A DNA stretch of 7,479 nt from NCBI GenBank assembly GCA_021802185.1, contig JAKAAV010000105.1, positions 1 to 7,479 of the forward strand, given 5' to 3'. A program made the translations under genes and the position numbers. This DNA comes from Chloroflexota bacterium (GTDB taxonomy: Bacteria > Chloroflexota > Limnocylindria > Limnocylindrales > CSP1-4). The notes below the pieces were generated by a model, which was not told the DNA's origin, made no database searches, and saw only the letters and a list, made by a program, of their open reading frames with translations. Positions 5,889 to 7,479 of this stretch are shown in pieces; the stretch's first letter is position 1, and each line of letters opens with the position of its first letter.

Positions 5889-7112
5889 CTACGGCGCGAC
5901 GCTCACCGCGAGCGCCGGACACGGACCCTGCGTCTCCTGCTCGGACGGCAGGTGCAGGCAGTAGCCGGAGGACACGAGCGTCGCCCGGCCCGCCTGTCCG
6001 GCGCGGTAGATCCCGGTGCTGCCGTCCGCGCTCTCGGACACGAGCCGCAGGACCGACGCGTCGGTGCTGGTCGGCAGTGGGTCGATGGGCGCCGGCAGGT
6101 GGGATGCGTCGGGCGCTTCGACCGTCATGTGCACCTCCACGACCTGCCCGACGCGCAGCGTCAGCGTCGCGGGCGGATCGACGAGCAGCCCCGCGCAGTC
6201 GGCGAACTGCCGGGCGATGCCGTTCGCGCGATACCAGCCCACGAACAGGCAGGTGCTCGACGGCGCCGGAGCACTGGCCGACGGGATCGGGATCGGCGCC
6301 GATGCAGTCACCTTGCCGCTGGCATCGGCGCTGACATCGACGACGAGGTCGGTCTGCGAGCCGCGGCGGCGGAAGATGACGTGCCCGGTGTTGGGCAGGA
6401 TGAGCGCGCAGAACGCCTCCGGCGGGCACCACGGGCCGTAGGCGAACTCGATCGACGCCACGTCGCGGTCGGGACCGACGAGCGCCTGAGCCGCCGCGAC
6501 GGCGCGCTCGCAGGTCAGCGTGATGACGACGGGCAGGAGCGAGCCAGTGGGGCCGACCTCGCGGACATAGGGAACCGCGTCGGGGTCGCAGGTCACGGGT
6601 GGGCCCACGGCGGCCGCAGACGCCGAGGCTGACGACAGATCGGTCGGAGCGGGTGATGGGGACCAGCGAGCGCAGGCGCCGGGGGCTGGCGCCGGGCCAT
6701 CTCCGGGGAACGTGCCGAGCGCGATGGTGTCCGCGCGGATCAGCAGCATCGGCGGCAGCTGGCCCGCCCGCACGTCCCAGTGGCCGAGGGCCGGTCCGTC
6801 GGTCTGCCGCACGTCGAGCGACCACGGCAGGGGCGGCACGCCAGCGTGCCCCGGAATCAGCTGGGCGCCGCTGCCGCAGCCCACAGACGCGACGAGCTTT
6901 CCGCCGATCAGCACGTCCACCGGCGGTCCATCCACGTCATCGACGTACAGGCTCGACGCGGATCGTGAGGCAGGTGGTGCCATCGTCCCCGTTGGGATGC
7001 CGCGATTGGCCGCCTGCTGAAGCGTGCCCGCCACGACCGCGACGATGAGGATGGCCACGAGCACGAGCAGCGTGCCGAGCGCACGCGACGAGATCCATCG
7101 CCACCGGGTCAT
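5889..7112 (-). CDS. Exported three-domain cysteine-rich protein with N-terminal DVDGPP domain
   Basis: The 407-residue product starts at ATG 7112, overlapping the previous stop as ATGA; an upstream ATG at 7148 lies inside the preceding gene and is rejected. A membrane helix or uncleaved signal spans about 12-30 (LGTLLVLVAILIVAVVAG). Domain 1 (about 54-150) has VDDVDGPPVDVLIGGK, LPWSLDVRQ and ACARW, and is paralogous to the neighbouring gene product. Domain 2 (about 174-270) has CDPDAVPYV, ITLTCERAVAAAQA, SIEFAYGPWCPPEAFC, ILPNTGHVIF and VSADASGKVTA. Domain 3 (about 300-405) reads PPATLTLRVGQVVEVHM, DASVLRLV, GIYRAGQAGRATLVSSGYC and GPCPALAVSV, a beta-sandwich or Ig-like pattern of the 'L.vGq.v.v...G.a.l' kind. 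Ten cysteines follow the helix, consistent with disulfides outside the membrane. I recall the domains only as uncharacterised Chloroflexota proteins; no enzymatic motif is visible. A surface-bound binding or sensing protein is a reasonable guess, not a demonstrated role. Confidence 0.85.
   Translation of the reverse strand: MTRWRWISSRALGTLLVLVAILIVAVVAGTLQQAANRGIPTGTMAPPASRSASSLYVDDVDGPPVDVLIGGKLVASVGCGSGAQLIPGHAGVPPLPWSLDVRQTDGPALGHWDVRAGQLPPMLLIRADTIALGTFPGDGPAPAPGACARWSPSPAPTDLSSASASAAAVGPPVTCDPDAVPYVREVGPTGSLLPVVITLTCERAVAAAQALVGPDRDVASIEFAYGPWCPPEAFCALILPNTGHVIFRRRGSQTDLVVDVSADASGKVTASAPIPIPSASAPAPSSTCLFVGWYRANGIARQFADCAGLLVDPPATLTLRVGQVVEVHMTVEAPDASHLPAPIDPLPTSTDASVLRLVSESADGSTGIYRAGQAGRATLVSSGYCLHLPSEQETQGPCPALAVSVAP
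6804..6827 (-). repeat. 24-bp exact direct repeat, copy in the 407-residue protein gene
   Basis: This 24-base segment (plus strand begins CTGCCGCACGTCG) is identical to 7283-7306. It encodes PWSLDVRQ in both paralogous DVDGPP domains and marks the best-conserved part of a gene or domain duplication. It is coding homology rather than a mobile repeat. Confidence 0.8.
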
Positions 7113-7479
7113 GGCGTCACCGCGACGGCTGGCGCCGATGCCGACCACCGCGCGCAGGCGTCAGGTGCCGTTGTCGGACCGTAGGAGCCGAACTCGCCGA
7201 GCGACACCTCGAGTCCCCGCACAAGCAGCACGAAGTTCTGCCCCCCGAGCACGTCGAAGTGCTTCAACAGCCCGCCGCCCTGCTGCCGCACGTCGAGCGA
7301 CCACGGTAGACCCGGCACGCCGTTGACCCCTTGGCGGAGCGTCGTGTACCCGGCGCACGACACGTGCGCCATGACCTTGCCGTCGATGAGCAACGTGATC
7401 GGCGGCCCGTCCACGTCGGCCACGTTGAGCGCGTAGCCCGCGCTCGGGATCGCCGACGGCCCACTCGAGCGCGCCGGTC
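7109..7479 (-). CDS. DVDGPP-domain protein, tandem paralogue of the downstream gene's N-terminal domain (5'-partial)
   Basis: The frame is open from the right edge of the window to the TGA at 7109-7111, giving at least 123 residues; the start lies outside. GTG at 7423 falls within the conserved domain and is not a credible start. The visible protein begins with a Ser/Pro/Ala linker, then ALNVADVDGPPITLLIDGK, HVSCAG, VPGLPWSLDVRQ, LLVRGLEVSLGEFGSYGP and DACARWSASAPAVAVTP at the C-terminus. It aligns along its length with domain 1 of the 407-residue neighbour, including two cysteines (SCAG and ACARW) that could pair in a disulfide. It ends where that protein continues into domain 2. A signal or membrane helix is expected in the missing part, as in the paralogue. 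The stop overlaps the next ATG (ATGA), indicating translational coupling. Function is unknown; recalled relatives are uncharacterised. Confidence 0.8.
   Translation of the reverse strand, partial: PARSSGPSAIPSAGYALNVADVDGPPITLLIDGKVMAHVSCAGYTTLRQGVNGVPGLPWSLDVRQQGGGLLKHFDVLGGQNFVLLVRGLEVSLGEFGSYGPTTAPDACARWSASAPAVAVTP
7283..7306 (-). repeat. 24-bp exact direct repeat, copy in the partial paralogue
   Basis: Identical to 6804-6827 at an offset of 479 bases. It encodes the same PWSLDVRQ core. Sequence diverges immediately on both sides at the DNA level while the protein similarity continues, as expected for an old tandem duplication. Confidence 0.8.

Noticed and set aside
5439..6632. 397-codon open frame on the plus strand
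   Set aside because: It is antisense to the 153- and 407-residue genes and its translation is Arg/Gly/Asp-rich without recognisable motifs.

Overview
The window is very GC-rich, roughly 70% by eye, and gene-dense. Coding style, Pro/Ser/Ala-rich linkers, ECF sigma/anti-sigma pairs and exported proteins built on 'DVDGPP' domains fit the high-GC environmental Chloroflexota (Limnocylindria/Ellin6529 type). This placement comes from recalled family resemblance, not a search. A high-GC actinobacterium is the main alternative. No tRNA, rRNA, CRISPR, insertion sequence or phage gene was seen.

Plus strand, 1-4377. The first gene (1-1452, probably cut at the left edge) is a membrane-anchored exported protein with a PsbP/DUF1795-like middle domain and a C-terminal SecD P1-type domain. 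It stops where a true SecD would enter its next membrane helix. A 76-base gap with a two-helix inverted repeat follows. Next come an ECF sigma factor (1586-2176) and, overlapping it by ATGA, a 734-residue membrane protein (2173-4377). That protein has an anti-sigma-like N-terminus, one membrane helix, an extracellular beta domain and about nine GWPV-type beta-propeller repeats. A GAACC-N16-CGTC promoter sits directly before the sigma gene, so the pair is probably autoregulated and perhaps leaderless.

Minus strand, 7479-4314, convergent to the above. From right to left: a 5'-cut gene (7479-7109) for one DVDGPP domain; an ATGA-overlapped 407-residue exported protein (7112-5889) with the same domain plus two more; a 153-residue polytopic membrane protein (5797-5336); a small four-helix membrane protein (5323-4968) broken by an apparent one-base loss in a G5 tract; and a decayed type I signal peptidase (4915-4482) that keeps its N-terminal helix and C-terminal boxes but has no recognisable catalytic Ser/Lys. 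A second ECF-like promoter lies before the signal peptidase relic.

The overall theme is the cell envelope. Nearly every product is exported or membrane-bound, and one regulatory pair (ECF sigma plus propeller-bearing anti-sigma) is well placed to sense something outside the cell. The most interesting items are the sigma/propeller pair, the SecD-P1 protein without a translocase body, the catalytic-site-less signal peptidase relic, and the tandem DVDGPP paralogues.
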